DNA of 64,000 bases from Miscanthus floridulus (GCF_019320115.1 NC_089587.1:88802939-88866938); one strand, 5' to 3'. Numbered from the stretch's first letter, positions 22,471 to 35,267 are shown. Numbers and translations are program-made. Notes: generated by a model not told the origin, from the letters alone.

Positions 22471-24650
22471 AGGATCATGCCCTGGAAGGGAGAGCTCACT
22501 GGGTGGAGCTCCGACCAGAGGATGTGCATGGCATCAATGGTATCAACGTAGAGAATGTTGAGGCCGCTGCCTCCGTTCATCAGCACCTTGGTGAGGCGCT
22601 TCTTGCGGACGATGCGGTCAACGACGAGCGGGTAGTGACTCAGTCGAGCGATGTGGGAAGGATGGTCTCTCTGATCAAAAGTGGTCGGGGAGTCCGACTA
22701 GCTAAGGAAAGAGAGGACAGCCGTCTCGGCAGCACATGCCTCTCTGTAGCATACTTTGTGCTGGTGCTTGAGTGGATGGCATCGGATCCCCCAAAGATCA
22801 TGAGGCATTCCTCGGGGTCGGGGAAGCCATCATCACCCTTGCCCGCTGCGCCTCCTTTCTTTGCCGCCTCCTCCTTGCCCTTCCCCTCCTTCAGCTTGCC
22901 GGCCTATCGCAGGAAGTGCTTGAGGAGCTCATAGTCCTTGTAGAGGTGCCTGATAGGGTATGCGTGAATGGTGCATGGACTCTCCATGAGCTTGTCAAAG
23001 TGGTCGGGCTGGCCCTGCTAGGGCTGCTTGCCCGCACGATCGGCTACGGCGACCAAAGCTAGGTTGGCCGATTGACGCTGATCCTTCTTGTTCTTCTTGC
23101 CCCTTTGCGTGGAGAGGCCTTTGCCTTGGTCCTCGCGCTTGGCCTTGCCCTTGTCCCAACCGCCGCTAAAGACCGCCTTGACCACCTCCTCGCCGGAGGC
23201 ATGGTTCGTGGCGATGTCGAGCAGGTCACGGGTGGTACGAGGCTTTAGACAGCTGAGCTTGTGGATCAAGGACTCACAGTTTATCCTAGAGAGGAACGCG
23301 CTGATGACATCCGCGTCAACGACATCAGGAAGGGAGTTGCACCATTTTGAGAACCTACGGATGTAATCCCATAGGGACTAATTGGGCTCCTACTAGCAGC
23401 TCTTGAGGTCCTAGTAATTCCTAGGATGGACATATGTCCCCTGAAAATTTCTGATGAAGACCCTCTTGAGATCCGCCTAGTCACGAATGCTGTCGGGGGG
23501 GGGGGGGATTCGAGCCATGCTCAAACATGCTCCCCCACGCAGATGGGGAGATACTGAATGATGAAGTGGTCATCATCCACTCCTCTAGCTCGGTAGGTGA
23601 GCCATAAGTCTTCGAGCCATATACCGGGGTTTGTTTCCCCGGTGTCTCTGGCGATGTTGGTGGGTGGTTGAAAGCGCTGTGGGAACGGTGCTCTCTAGAT
23701 GCGACGACCAAAGGCCCATGGTCCCAGGCCATCTGGGCTAGGACTTCGGTCGTTTGGTCGGCCACCATGCCTGGGGTGTGAGTCCTCGCACTCCTCGATG
23801 GTCAGGCCAGGGCCCGTGCCGCCTGCTCTCGCTGCCACTTGATGGACACCATCATCGTGTCGGGCATGTAGTCGATTGTTGATGACATTGCGAGCATCAC
23901 GGTTTGGCTTGAGCCGTTCATGCACAAGTGGTCGATGTGGAGCGGGCGCTGGGTCAGGCTGTGGTGCAGCTGTGGCCTCCTACCCTAGCCCAACAACTAT
24001 AGTGGTGAGTGGATGGAGCGATTCGACTGGTGCGGCCCCATTCCCCTGGCGGGGCAAGAGGTCGCGAGCCGGTGTCACGATGCGGAGCTCTCCGCCTGTT
24101 GAATGGTGGTGGTTTCCACCAGTGTCCGAAGGTTCTGGTGGATTGCCTATTCCTGTGGGTCGGCAGGCTCGAGAAGGCCGCGTAGAAGCATCGTCGCAAT
24201 AGCGATGTGCTGGCTAGCCTGAGCAAACTGTAGGGGATCATTCCCTCCATCTAGGATGTTACGCTGGACCTAGTGGGTGTGACCCTAAGCGCCGCTCGTC
24301 GAGTCACACGCACATGACGCAGCGTGATGCGCCGAGCACGTAGGCGCAGGTGGCGGCTGACTCTGCCGCCTTTGTCGTAACTCCTCGCCGTGCTCCTGCG
24401 CACGCATGAGGACCTTCGCACGAGGGTCTGTAGGGGTGTGAGTGTGTAAAGATTTTGCTACCATCGGTGGCTGTCCCAAGGCATCCACCATAGCACACTC
24501 CCAGGACAGAGGGTGGCCAGATACCACGACGTCGTCGATGCTGGAGCCATCGCTTTCGACCTCATCATCTATGAGGTCATGAAAGGAGGCGGGAGCATAG
24601 CCCGCCATCCCCACGAATTTGGATGTCAGAGGGGGCAGCGTTAGCATCCT
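22471..24650 (-). pseudogene. Tat-gypsy gag, degenerate
   Basis: A minus-strand frame near 23700-23500 reads as a Retrotrans_gag domain (NIARDTGETNPGIWLEDYR, then HFIIQYLPICVGEHVRAWLE). It is broken at a 14-base G run near 23496-23509 on the plus strand. Further on are TTRDLLDIATNHASGEEVVK and a Lys-rich stretch near 23269-23018. Many stops and frameshifts prevent a continuous product. The N-terminal part to about 24650 is low complexity. Confidence 0.65.
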
Positions 24651-25144
24651 TCGGAGCCCCCTCGCATACGCGTCCCCAGGGGAAATGAAGTCGTAGGGGA
24701 ACCAGTCGTACGATGGTCATGGTGAGGATAACGGAGTCCCTCCAGAGAGTCGGCAGAAGGTGTTAAATAGTGAATAAAGAAAAATATGTATGTTACTCAC
24801 TGTGGAGTTTGAGCCCAGCATGGGCTCGAGGCGAAGCGTAGGTGTCTCGATGTTGAGGTCGTCGAGTGGCCTAGGGCCGGCGGAAGGCGCTCCTCCTCCA
24901 GTGGACGCCGAGATGAGCACCTCCTCGCGAAGGCGGAGTACACCGAGCTGGTCAACGATGAAGTCTAGACTTCCGAAGAGGAAGGTCTAGAGCGGCTCGA
25001 AGATGGGAGGAACCCACATCCCAATAGGTGGGAGCATGGAAAACTCCAGCGAGCCAAAGCGAATCGTATCGCTTGAGCCCGTCATGCCGAAGATGGTGGA
25101 AAGATGGGCCATCCGATGACCAAAAGCATGAACACACGACGTCC

Positions 25145-25164
25145 TCCCCACGGACGGCGCCAAC
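25145..25164 (-). promoter_or_regulatory. Primer-binding site of the Tat-type element
   Basis: Next to the inner LTR edge, the minus strand reads TTGGCGCCGTCCGTGGGG. It resembles the tRNA-Asp-type TGGCGCCG... primer sites used by many plant gypsy elements. The match is partial. Confidence 0.6.
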
Positions 25165-26232
25165 TATCGGTGCGGAAAATGATCAACAAGTAAATATTTG
25201 TAGTTTTGCCGTGCGTTGTGATCGGATGTGGCCTAGCACTCAATGACATATGATTTATATTGGTTTAGGCAACGTGCCCTTTGTCCAGTTTCAGTCGGTC
25301 GGAGACTTTATTCCTGAGCCCAGGTGCTCGAAGTTTGCTGTGGGGTTACAAATAAGTAGGAATAAGAAGGGGGGGTATTAAAGGCCCGGTCGGACTCTGA
25401 ACCAAAGGGCCAAGAGTGACGGAGGCTCTAACATGCGCTAAGTATTAAAGCGTATGCTCTGTGTAGCTTTAGAGTTCTAGAGCTATTGTGCTATTTGAGT
25501 TTTCAGGTCGAATGCTCGAATCGTCTAGCTTCTCTTTCTTGACGAGAGCCAGAAGTAGCCAGATCCCTTTTTAGGAGAGAGCTCATCCCTTTTTATAGTC
25601 GAAGGGGATGAGCTCTTATAAGTCAGAGAAAGAGAGAATGTATACGTGTGCGACCTAGTCTTGTTGCTCACGCTGTCGGGTACGAGACGGTTGTCAGCGC
25701 CCACAATATTGTTTATGTCTAGATGCATGTGGCAAGCTCTACCGTGTTCGCCTGGTATGGCAAATATCGATGCCTACAATACTATTTGGGTTCTGACACG
25801 TCTAGAAGATTGCATAGTTCCTATATGGAATGGCCTAGTGGCACCGTCCTGTAGGTGCGCAGGGTATGGCAGAGTATGGTCCTCGGTATTGCGGTTTGAC
25901 TTGAGTGCCTTACCTTATCTGCTCTGCCTGATCCTCGGGCCTTCACCGAGCGGGCGTCCCTGGTCGATCGTTCCCAGTCGGCCCCGACCATGTCGGTCGG
26001 AGAAGAGCTATAAGCAGAGGTCCGGCGTATCCCCGGTCGGAAAAGGAGGTTGGAGTCGGACTATGTCCCCACCTTAGCCAGGCCTTCCGGTCGGGGACCG
26101 GATCGTTCTCCCGGCCTATCATTAGGTATCTGGGCCGGCCCGGGAAGCTGCGTGGTCGCTACGTCGTCTGCTAGGACGAGTTTTTTGCTGAGAAGCGGGC
26201 CCATTGAGGACTCTGGGTTTATGAACCCGACA
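25165..26232 (-). mobile_element. 5' LTR of the Tat-type element (1068 bp)
   Basis: On the plus strand it begins TATCGGTG (decayed from TGTCGGTG) and ends ACCCGACA, so as read on the element strand it starts TGTCGGGT and ends CACCGATA. It is the only LTR of this element in the window. Confidence 0.8.
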
Positions 26233-28111
26233 CAATCCCACACATTTAGCATATAGTTATAGTTAGAGAATTATACTTCCCACAATGCCTATATGTACAC
26301 GTCATTATCTTAAACTCACGATATATGCTCGTATAAGTTAAAACAATATGTGTCTAATTATGATAGACAGTCTGATCTCAAAACATATTGCAACAGTTGA
26401 CGGGATCGTTGAATTGCAAGACATATAGGTGACTATGCAATACACTATTCTCTTTGTCCCAAAAGTAATTGCACCACTCACTTTTTAAGAAGCTATTTTT
26501 TAAGGTTGACTAGATTTATAGAAAATTTTATCAACAGTTGTATCCCCTAATATATTTATTATAAAAATAAATTCTATTATATTTAATGATACTTCTACAT
26601 TTCATAAATATTACTTTGTACACCATCTATTCCAAATTATAAGACGTTTTGACCTTTTTTTACTTCATAGATATACACTATGTTTAGATATATAACAAAA
26701 GCAATGTATCTAGGAATGCCAAGTCTTATAATTTAGAATGGAGAGAGTATCTATTTATTCAAGATTAAAAAAAATTGACTCGTCAAAAAACAAGATGTAC
26801 AGTATTTTTAAAATGAAAAGAGTACATAACCATGGTAACGCATGGATATATTTGCTATTATATGTTCAAGGCGGAGCTTAGTTGAGGCCAAGGTGGACCA
26901 TGGCCTCCCTTGTCCAACTTAGGGTGGTAGGGATTTAGATTCTTATAGAAACATTGTAGATCCATATTCTCTATCTAAAACGTTTTTTTTCTACTGAATC
27001 AGAATCACTTTGTGAAACTATTTGACTAGCTCATGAATTCTTGAAACTAGAACTAGAATTAAGAGAAACTATATTTTGGGTGTTTATGTGAACTAGTATG
27101 AGAATAGGAATTAGTTCCAAGCAATACTTCCTGAAACATCTCTCTTTGTGGCGTTTGGCAGAACCGAAAACATCTCTACCAAAAGCACCCTTAATCTCTA
27201 TTGAATAAACAGTAATTTTGGTGCTATTTATAAGTGTTTAGAGCTCAATATCGGTTGATTAAACAATAATTTTGATATTATTTGTGTATAGAGCTCAATT
27301 ATATGGACTAACTCTCTTGTTTGTTCAGTCAAGCTCCGCCACTGCGTGTGAAAGACAGGGGCCACCCTGTTAGACCATTGGAAACGCCGGCAGAGAACTC
27401 CAGCTTTTTTTATGGGCAAACGCCATCGGGCAAACGCCATCGAAAATTCTGTGACGAGCACCAGCAACGTAGCATCTCTGACTATGATCAAAGCAATTCA
27501 ACGGAGCAGGCGCAATCTTATCAAAAAAAAAAAAAAGACGGAGCAGGTGCAAGGCTTAAGAAAGCCTGTGCACAAGGTGACAAGGGCATTGAATTGTCCA
27601 ACACCTTTGTTGACATCACTTTGCCTTAATCGCTAAGGAAATGAGTCATGAGCTAGGCTGGAGGATTCCAAACGGAATCATCTTGTTTGGTAATACTCCA
27701 GCTGAGCGGTGAGCACCAACAGACCAACAGACACGGCAATTGAGATAAGTAACTGAAATTCCAATTCCACTGTAGATACCTGAACAATTCTCAGTCTGAC
27801 CTTACAAAAGGACAGCTAGTTCAGAAGTAACTCAAATGGTAAATTTTGTATGGGTCAGAATATATCAAGAAACAGACATTTAAAAGAAACAAAAACATTG
27901 GTGACATCTGCAAATTTCATAACATCCAACTGCTATAGCACGTATCATGTATGTATGAGGGGGAAAAACTGCCTTGCTGGATCGTGTCAATACCAAAAGA
28001 GGTTATGTTTGGGCTAGTCAATCTTCTCGGCAATTGGAGAATGAAGACAATCCATCCTGACGCCTTCTTAGACATGAGGGTGGAAGGATTTTTCACTCCT
28101 GGTCACCTTGG
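26232..28111. repeat. Direct duplication, copy 2: native GlyRS 3' flank
   Basis: This is the ancestral-position copy, because its right end runs on into GlyRS exon 9 while copy 1 breaks there. It holds the GlyRS stop codon (28093-28095), the 3' untranslated region and about 1.8 kb of downstream DNA with the same MITEs as copy 1. Confidence 0.92.
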
Positions 28112-31100
28112 GGACCAACATGGGCAGGATACTTTGCAGAAACATCTGCCCAGGTGCTTTCGCCTTCTGTCAGCTGCTTCACCACGGATGCCACCTCGTT
28201 GATGTCCACACGGATCTGCTCCTTGCTGTCCCTCTCTCGGATCGTCACGTTTGTTGCCGAATCCACTGTTACAGCAAATGGAACACCAATCTCATCTGTC
28301 CTCGCATATCTCCTCCCAATAGAAATTGCTGCAAGAAAACAAACACAAGCTTATGCTTACTATAGTCCATTCAGCCTACATTATACGGAGTGGAGTATTT
28401 ACGATTGCATCGCACGTACCAGTAGTGTCAATAATGTGGGAGATACCAGCAGTTGTTAATGCCTTAGCGATTACTTTGGCAGCAGCATCAAACTCTTGAT
28501 TCTTAACGAGGGGGAACACGGTGCACTTGATGGGAGCCACAAGAGGAGGGAACCGGAAGACATTCAGTTGTTCCTCTTCTGATTTGCTAGGCCTTGTGTA
28601 AAACGAATGCTCAAACAAGCAGTAGATGATACGGCCTATGCCAAATGACGGCTCGATGACCGAAGGGGTGAAGACTCTCTGATGTTCCAGCTTCTTCTCC
28701 ATGCTGATAGATACCATCTTCTTTGTAATCACCACATCTTTTCCAAGTGTGCAGACTTTAAAATTTGTCTCCCCCTTGGTTTCTAGTTCAGCTTTCATCT
28801 CAAATGCTTCCTTCTCACTCATAGCCTGGTATATGGTGATACCAACAGAATAAAGTAGTTTACTCAGGGAAGGGAGACATCAGAAAAGCTAGCAGCCACG
28901 TATAACAAGGATAATGATAGACTTGTTACCTCCAATGCTTCAAGGACCATCTTTTGGTTGCCCTTAAAAGCCAGCCCCAGGTCTTTCTTTGAGGGAACTA
29001 TGATAAGTTTCTGCAATAATGAATATCAGCAAACATATAAGGACATGTTAATGCCATAAATAAAAAGTTCATTTTAAAGTATAAAGGGAAAATCTATATT
29101 GGCACTCAGAACGGTAGTGAACTTGAACCGTACTTTTTTTGTAATATTTAATTTAACTTGAACCATGTACTTCAATGGGTAAGCAAACACTGTCATGTAT
29201 TTAACATGAAAACTAAGATATAGCTACTGAAGAAACTGGAAAAGTGGATTTTATGTCTCACCTCAACCTCTCTAGGCTTGGAGAATTTTTCATGAGCAAC
29301 AAGTGGGACACCACTTTTCTCCTGTGAGATAGTAAGCAGACAATCATGGTAATATTAGCAGCACATTTGCACACCAAACAGAGGACAATGATACAATTCA
29401 TTTACCAAGTGCAGTTACAACATGAGATGAGCAACTTCAATTGCCATAGCAACATATCCAAAGCACAAAAAAATATGTATCTGATAAATTATCCAGGTTG
29501 TGAAAAAGATGCAGTAAGCTTACCGTGTGAGCTTTCAAATCATATGCAGATCTATCAGCAATACCCACACACTCTATCCACCCGTAAGAGCTCTCTATCT
29601 CAGCATCCCAACAGTCAGCAGCATAATGAGCCATCTCATTAGGTAGATGCTGCCTGAAGCGCAACCGACCCTTATCAATTCCCAAGCATGTCAGGAAAAG
29701 ATAGACCCTTCCAATGAAGTAACCAAGTGTCTCATTATTAACAGTTCCCTGTAAATAACAGTAGTGTAATAGTTTACAATTATATCCAGGGTAAAAAACA
29801 GCATATATAAACAAAAGAACAAAGGGAATATATCAAATTGGAAAGAGAAAAAATTGCCAGCAACTGTTAACCTTTGAAACTGCTTCCCCAAGCTTCATTA
29901 GCTTGGCTGACTCCCCAGAGAGTTGCAGCTCTCTTGGAAACATCAGGAACTCCAAATCAGCAACATCAACAAATTTTGGATGTGATTTGTCCTCTGGGTC
30001 CACAAAATGCTCAATCTCTGCCAATGTGAATTCACGCACTCGGAGAAGACCTTGCCGTGGCGAGATCTGATTGTCAAGTTCTAGACGTAGTGAGTACTTG
30101 AAAAAAAAGGAATATCTAAGCAACTTTGAATAGCCGATAACTGCTTTTTAGAAACATGAACAAATGTACTGTCAACTATCAGAATGTATAAATTATTCCA
30201 AGCATATTAACAAAAACAAAGTTAGTGTAGAACCTCTATTAATTTCAATAACAAAGTATGAGGCACTGAACAAACAGTGACTGAAGCAAGCTATGATTGA
30301 GTTAAATGGCATATAACACAGCAATTAGTAGTAGTAGCCATTTATAGAAATGTGACAAAAAAACACAAACCTCATTTCTAAAAGCTTGCCCAATTTGAGC
30401 AGCGGCAAAGGGGAGCTTTTGGCCATTGTAATAGTACAGGTCCTTGAAGTTTACAAAAATACCCTGTGCAGTCTCTGGTCGCATATACCTATTTCCACCA
30501 CACAAATTGGACCTTTTTAGCCAATCACCACAGAAGGAACATAATTACAGAGAGGATGGAGATATTCTTACCCCACACTAAGACCAGTGGGGCCAATAGA
30601 TGTCTGGAACATAAGATTGAATGGGTAGGGATCAGAAAGCGGATTCTTTGTATCGGGGGAAACAATGCTGTATTCCTTAATCTTTGCACCAAGTTCCTCT
30701 GCTGATAGGTCATCCAAAATGGCAAGAACACGCTTAAATTCATCAGCCTTCTCTTGGGGCAAGGCAAGGTCTTTCTCAAGCTTCTCCTTGCAAAAATCTT
30801 TCAACAAGTGGTCAGCACGGTAGCATGTGCCTGTCTTCTCATCTTTGACCATGAGGTCAGTAAACTTCTCAACATGGCCTGATGCCTTCAAGACAACCTC
30901 AGGCGTCACACAGGGGCAGTCAACCTCCAACATGTTCTCTTCCAAAACGAAGTGCTGGGAGAGAAATTAAGAATGTTGGTACTCTTAGCAAATAAGAAGT
31001 AGAACAAAATGAATCATCAAACACAAGAAATCACTATAATGTAGCCAGTTCCAAATAGCAATTCACATCGTAAACCTAGAACCGAAACTAACAACACAGA

Positions 31101-31994
31101 GTACACAAGGAAGGCTAAAAAATTCTAATTTTCCATAGCGCATTTTCCAATCAGTACTTACTAAATGACATGAAAAGGTTATGGCACGATTACAGTAGCC
31201 AATGTACAACTAAAGCATGGGAAAAAAAAATTATCAACTGGACCAATGCAACACTCCTGTCCTAATAGAAAATCGTTGTCATAATCGATTATAGATACAA
31301 CCCCTCAGGGGAAAACAAAATTCTATACATGGATTAATTACGCATAAAACAAACCACTTTTCCGCATCTGAATGTACACATGTCACAATCGTTGCCGCGC
31401 AGCAGCCACGCGCATCAGCTAAGACGAAACTACATACATGGGAGGTCAAAGTGCATTTAGAGACAGAATCGCGGGCGTCACCTGGCGCCAGAAGGAAAGC
31501 ACGTTGGCCTTGACGCGGCACCCGGGCGGCCCGTAGTCGTAGAGCCCCGCGACACCGCGGTAGATCTTGAAGGAGGGTATGTAGAACAGCTTCCGCTCCA
31601 GCGTGTTCACCACCGCCTGCCGCAGCTCCTCCCTCGCGGCGCCACCCGCGCCCGCCCCGAGCGCCTGCTGCAGCCGGCGCGCGGCGGCGCCGGCCTCGAC
31701 CTTGAGCGCCTTGAGCGCCTCGACCGCGGCGTCCACGTCGGCCTTGGACGCGCCGCCGGCGGCCTTGAGCGCGCGCACGGCCTCGGCCTGCGCGTCCGCG
31801 GCGGCCTGGCGCTCCGCGAGCGCGCGCCGCAGCGTGTCCTCCGATGGCGCGGCCATCGAGGTAACGGCGGAGGTGGTGTGGTGCCGGCGGCTCGCGGCGG
31901 CGGCTAGGGTTGCGGCGGGCTGGGTTCTGGGTTTAGGGGTGGAGCTGGATAGTGAGGAGAAGACGAGCTGGGGGCGGAATCGCATAAAGACCAT
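28093..31994 (-). CDS. GlyRS: Glycyl-tRNA synthetase, nine exons, dual-start N-terminus
   Basis: It charges tRNA-Gly with glycine (class II, alpha2 type). Exons from the start: 31482-31985/31994, 30572-30954, 30371-30488, 29872-30066, 29524-29748, 29262-29321, 28930-29010, 28420-28825 and 28093-28328. All junctions are GT/AG and the sum from 31985 is 736 codons including stop, like the human enzyme. From [13 protein letters not shown] (31856) the protein begins with a WHEP domain. Motif 1 follows around [10 protein letters not shown], motif 2 around [12 protein letters not shown] and QAFRNE, and motif 3 at [19 protein letters not shown], then the C-terminal anticodon-binding domain. In-frame starts at 31994/31985 add about 43 Arg/Ser/Ala-rich residues ([20 protein letters not shown]) resembling a mitochondrial presequence. 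Arabidopsis GlyRS is dual-targeted this way. No break is seen. Confidence 0.95.
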
Positions 31995-32106
31995 TGATGG
32001 ATGCGGCCGCGGCAACGAAAGCAAGACGCACAAAGATCGTTGAGGAATGTGCATTTGGACCCTCACATTTTGGTCTAATTTAATATGAAAAGAGTTCATG
32101 GACCTA

Positions 32107-32530
32107 TACGAATATGAAGGTTTCACAAATAAAGCTGACGAGGGATAACCTAGCTGAGAGAAGAGAGGTATATGATAAAACTTGCCTATTTTATTCCGAA
32201 GCTGAGTGTATTTACCACTTGTTCTTTGATTGTTGTGTGGCAAAAGCTCTTTGGGCCTTCCTCGCTCAAAATATTAATCCGAGTGGCGAATGGTCTTATG
32301 AGTTTGTGGTGACTTTTTGGCCAGCTAACAAGAAGCATTTGCTGACAAATGCTATCTTTGTTACGGCTTTGTGGTGCTTATGAAAATCTCGAAATAACAT
32401 GTGCTTTCAAGGTGCGGTCTGGTCAGGAACGAAGGAGCTGGTACAGAGGATGGAGAGAAGTTGGAATAGATGGTACAGAGGATGGATCGGAAGCTGCACG
32501 TCCACCAGGAATCTGCGGAAGTCCGCTAAA
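32107..32530 (+). pseudogene. LINE fragment: RT-associated zinc-binding (zf-RVT) domain
   Basis: One frame reads NLAERREVYDKTCLFYSEAE, then IYHLFFDCCVAKALWAFLA, then ALWCL, a stop (TGA at about 32381, where Trp fits), then KSRNNMCFQGAVW. This is the zf-RVT domain and downstream region of a plant LINE polyprotein. It lies head-to-head with GlyRS, about 110 bp from its first start, so it sits inside the promoter region of that gene. Confidence 0.75.
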
Positions 32531-32538
32531 TTCACTAA

Positions 32539-32770
32539 GGCCCTGTTCGGTTCCGATTCATTTTGTCAAATTTTTCAAAATTCCCCGCCACATCGAATCT
32601 TTGACGCATACATGAAGCATTAAATATAAATAAAAAATAAAACTAATTACACAGTTTAGACGAAATTCACGAGACGAATCTTTTAAGCCTAATTAGACTA
32701 TGATTAGACACTAATTGCCAAATAACAACGAAAAGCGCTACAGTTGCATTTTGCAAAAAAATTTGGAACT
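32539..32770. mobile_element. MITE, common grass family (GGCCCTGTTCGGTTCC end), right end truncated
   Basis: The left end is GGCCCTGTTCGGTTCC. Internal landmarks are ACGAGACGAATCTTTTAAGCC and GATTAGACACTAATTGCCA. The right end stops at TTTGGAAC without the matching inner GAACAGGGCC. Confidence 0.7.
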
Positions 32771-32874
32771 AATATCGGGATATCAGCCTTCGGTTTCGGT
32801 CTCCGACGATGTGACTCCACTGAGCTGAACCTGTGTTGTTTGAGGATGCTGAGAACGATTTTGTGTTGACCGTC

Positions 32875-35267
32875 TGAAAGGGTCGAGACGACGGATTAAA
32901 GGGGATGAATAACTCTTTCTAAATTTAATCGCGTCGACTAATCGAAATAAATACGGAATTAAAATTATCGGTCTAGTCAAGACTATACCCCTCTATTTAT
33001 GTTCTCTAGCACCTTATAAAGATCCTAATTAAACAATTAAGGTGGCGGGCTTAGTTAGAGCTTACCTAACAAATTTTAGAAGCAATATCACATAAACCTA
33101 TGCCACTAGTACTTTAAACAACGAGAGAGCTCCTACACATGCTAGTAAGCAAAAGCACAAAACCACCTATGCTCACTAGCAATGCTCAATAACAAGGCAA
33201 CTAATGTCAAATTAGAGAACACAAATTACTTAGCTACACAAACTAAGCAATGTGACTAACAAGATTACACAAACCGAATTAGTCACATAAGAGAGCTACT
33301 TCTATGCTACACAAGCAAGAAGATAACTAGTGAGCTACACAAGCTAACTAATTGCAAGAGCAACTGCACAAGCATAATGTATATGAAAATAATTGCAAGC
33401 TTGTGTCAGGGGATTGCAAACTAACGGAAAGAACAATGTTGACATGATGAATTTTCTCTCAAGGTTCGCGTGCTTGTCAACACGCTACGTCCCCGTTGTG
33501 TCGACCACTCACTTGGTGGTTCGGCAGCTAATTGGCATCTCCCACTAAGCCCGCACGTCAGGCACTGCAAGAACCTACCCCGAAAGTGAGGGTAGCTCAA
33601 TAACACGCTCAACTAGAGTTGCTCTTCACGGCTCCTGTGAGGCGAGCACAATGCCCCTCACAAAGCTCTTCTCCGGAGCACCGCACAAGCTTCTTGCGAG
33701 CTTCGACGTAGACCACCACCAAGCCGTCTACAAGGTGGCAACCTCCAAGGGTAACAAGTACCACCGGCTTGCAACTCGATCACCTAGTGCCACTCGATAC
33801 AACCTCTCGATACAATCACACTAGAATCGCTCACTCACTCAATCGGATGAACACTATCAAGCTAGAGTGAGTTAGTGGGCTCCCAAGCACCACCACATAA
33901 GCCACCAAGGCTATAATGTGCTCTTTAACCAGTCAAAGGCCGGCCAACACTTCTATTTATAGCCCCCACAAAAATAGAGCCGTTGTACCCCTTCACTGGA
34001 CACTGCTCGGGGCGACCGGACACGTCGGTCACACTAACTAGACGCACCCGACCAGCGTCCGGTCACGCTATGTCATCCATGTGTCGCTCTGTGTTCAACC
34101 GGAGCCACTCGATCTCAACGGTAACTTCACGCGCCAACGGTCACACGACGACCGGACGTGTCAGTTCGATTACGAATAGACGTAGGAGGGGTAGTGTCCA
34201 GTTGAGTCTAGAGAGCTCCCAGAGCCACTTAACTACGACCGGACGCGTTCGGTAGGTCACGATTGGACGCAACATCAACATCCGGTCCTTCTCCTCTTCT
34301 CTGTGCCGCCACGTCAGCGGGACCGGACTCACCCACCACACGTCCGGTCACAAAGTGACCCAGCATCCGGTCGAAAGACCGACGCCTGCGCCTTTACTGC
34401 TGCCACTGACTGGACGCGCTGGTCCAGTCTAGGCCAGTGTCCGGTCACTCGCAGTGACCTCCTTTTGCCTCCTTGTCTTCACCGAGTTGATCCACATCAA
34501 CTCCAACTTCTCCTTACAAATATGCCAACACCACCAAATGTACGCCACCATATGTATGTGTGTTAGCTTTTCATAAATATTTTTTAAAGGATTAGCCACT
34601 CAACTTGTCACGCCACTCGATCCTAGCGATGATGCAAAGTTAGATCACTCGAGTGGCACTAGATGACCGATATGCAAACAAGTTTGTCCCTCTTGATAGT
34701 ACGGTCATCTATCCTAAACCCGGTCATCAACTTCTCTATACACCTATGGCCGGTGAAATAAAATGCCCTAGGTTATACTTTTGCCTTGCGCATTCCATTC
34801 CATCTCCTCCAATATCGATGCAACACATGCACAACCAATCACCAAATGATATGATCAACTTCATATCATCACGTGACCGTATTGGTTCATCGATTTTGAC
34901 TTCACTTGTTTTTCACCGTTGCCTTCGTCCATCGGCGCCAAGTCTTGCTCAAGCCTTACCGCCACGTGGTCCATCGCTCTAAAGCCTTCAACTTGCCCTT
35001 TACGCTTACAACTGGTCCATCAAACCAAGTCATGTCTTGATCTTCTCTACCTTGATCACATGACTCAATGTCATGTCTTATGTGCAATGAGCTCCTTTAT
35101 CATCACATATGTAAGCTTTGCAACATCTCCAAGCTATTTCCACCTCCATGGCATATGTTGCTCACACACATGTACCTGTGGACTAATCACCCGCGTATCT
35201 CATATAAACACAATTAGTCCACCTAGGATTGTCACTCAATTATCAAAACCAAATAAGGATCTTTCAC
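32875..35267 (-). mobile_element. Complete solo LTR (2393 bp) with 5-bp target duplication CCGTC
   Basis: It is bounded by TGAAAG (32875) and CTTTCA (35267), which are inverted termini. CCGTC lies immediately outside on both sides (32870-32874 and 35268-35272). Read on the minus strand it starts TGAAAGATCCTTATTTGG and carries the GACCGGACGC-type cluster and a C-rich 3' part, like the LTR at 3366-5312. No gag or pol is present. The structure is what intra-element LTR-LTR recombination leaves. Confidence 0.9.
34000..34460. repeat. CCGGAC / GTCCGG repeat cluster in the solo LTR
   Basis: CGACCGGACGC, GCGTCCGGTC and relatives recur in both orientations. The cluster sits at the same relative place as the cluster at 3960-4365 in the related LTR. 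Confidence 0.75.

Larger units (their letters stand above)
19995..26232 (-). mobile_element. Tat-type Ty3/gypsy retrotransposon, 3' part missing
   Basis: The minus-strand order from the right is 5' LTR (26232-25165), primer-binding site, gag, protease, reverse transcriptase, RNase H and a second RNase H. The sequence then stops abruptly at 19995 against copy 1 of the GlyRS-end duplication. Integrase and 3' LTR are absent. The extra RNase H after the usual one is a mark of the Tat lineage. The right boundary adjoins ACAATCCC, which is also the left boundary of duplication copy 1 and so marks the original insertion site. Confidence 0.85.

Noticed and set aside
18113..28111. Reading the 1.88-kb direct repeats as the LTRs of the enclosed element
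   Set aside because: The repeats contain the GlyRS stop codon, 3' flank and two MITEs, start ACAATCCC rather than TG, and the element has its own LTR at 25165-26232.
32000..32243. GlyRS start at the far-upstream ATG (32243)
   Set aside because: The added residues are not family-like and overlap a transposon-rich flank. 31994/31985 give a normal presequence length.
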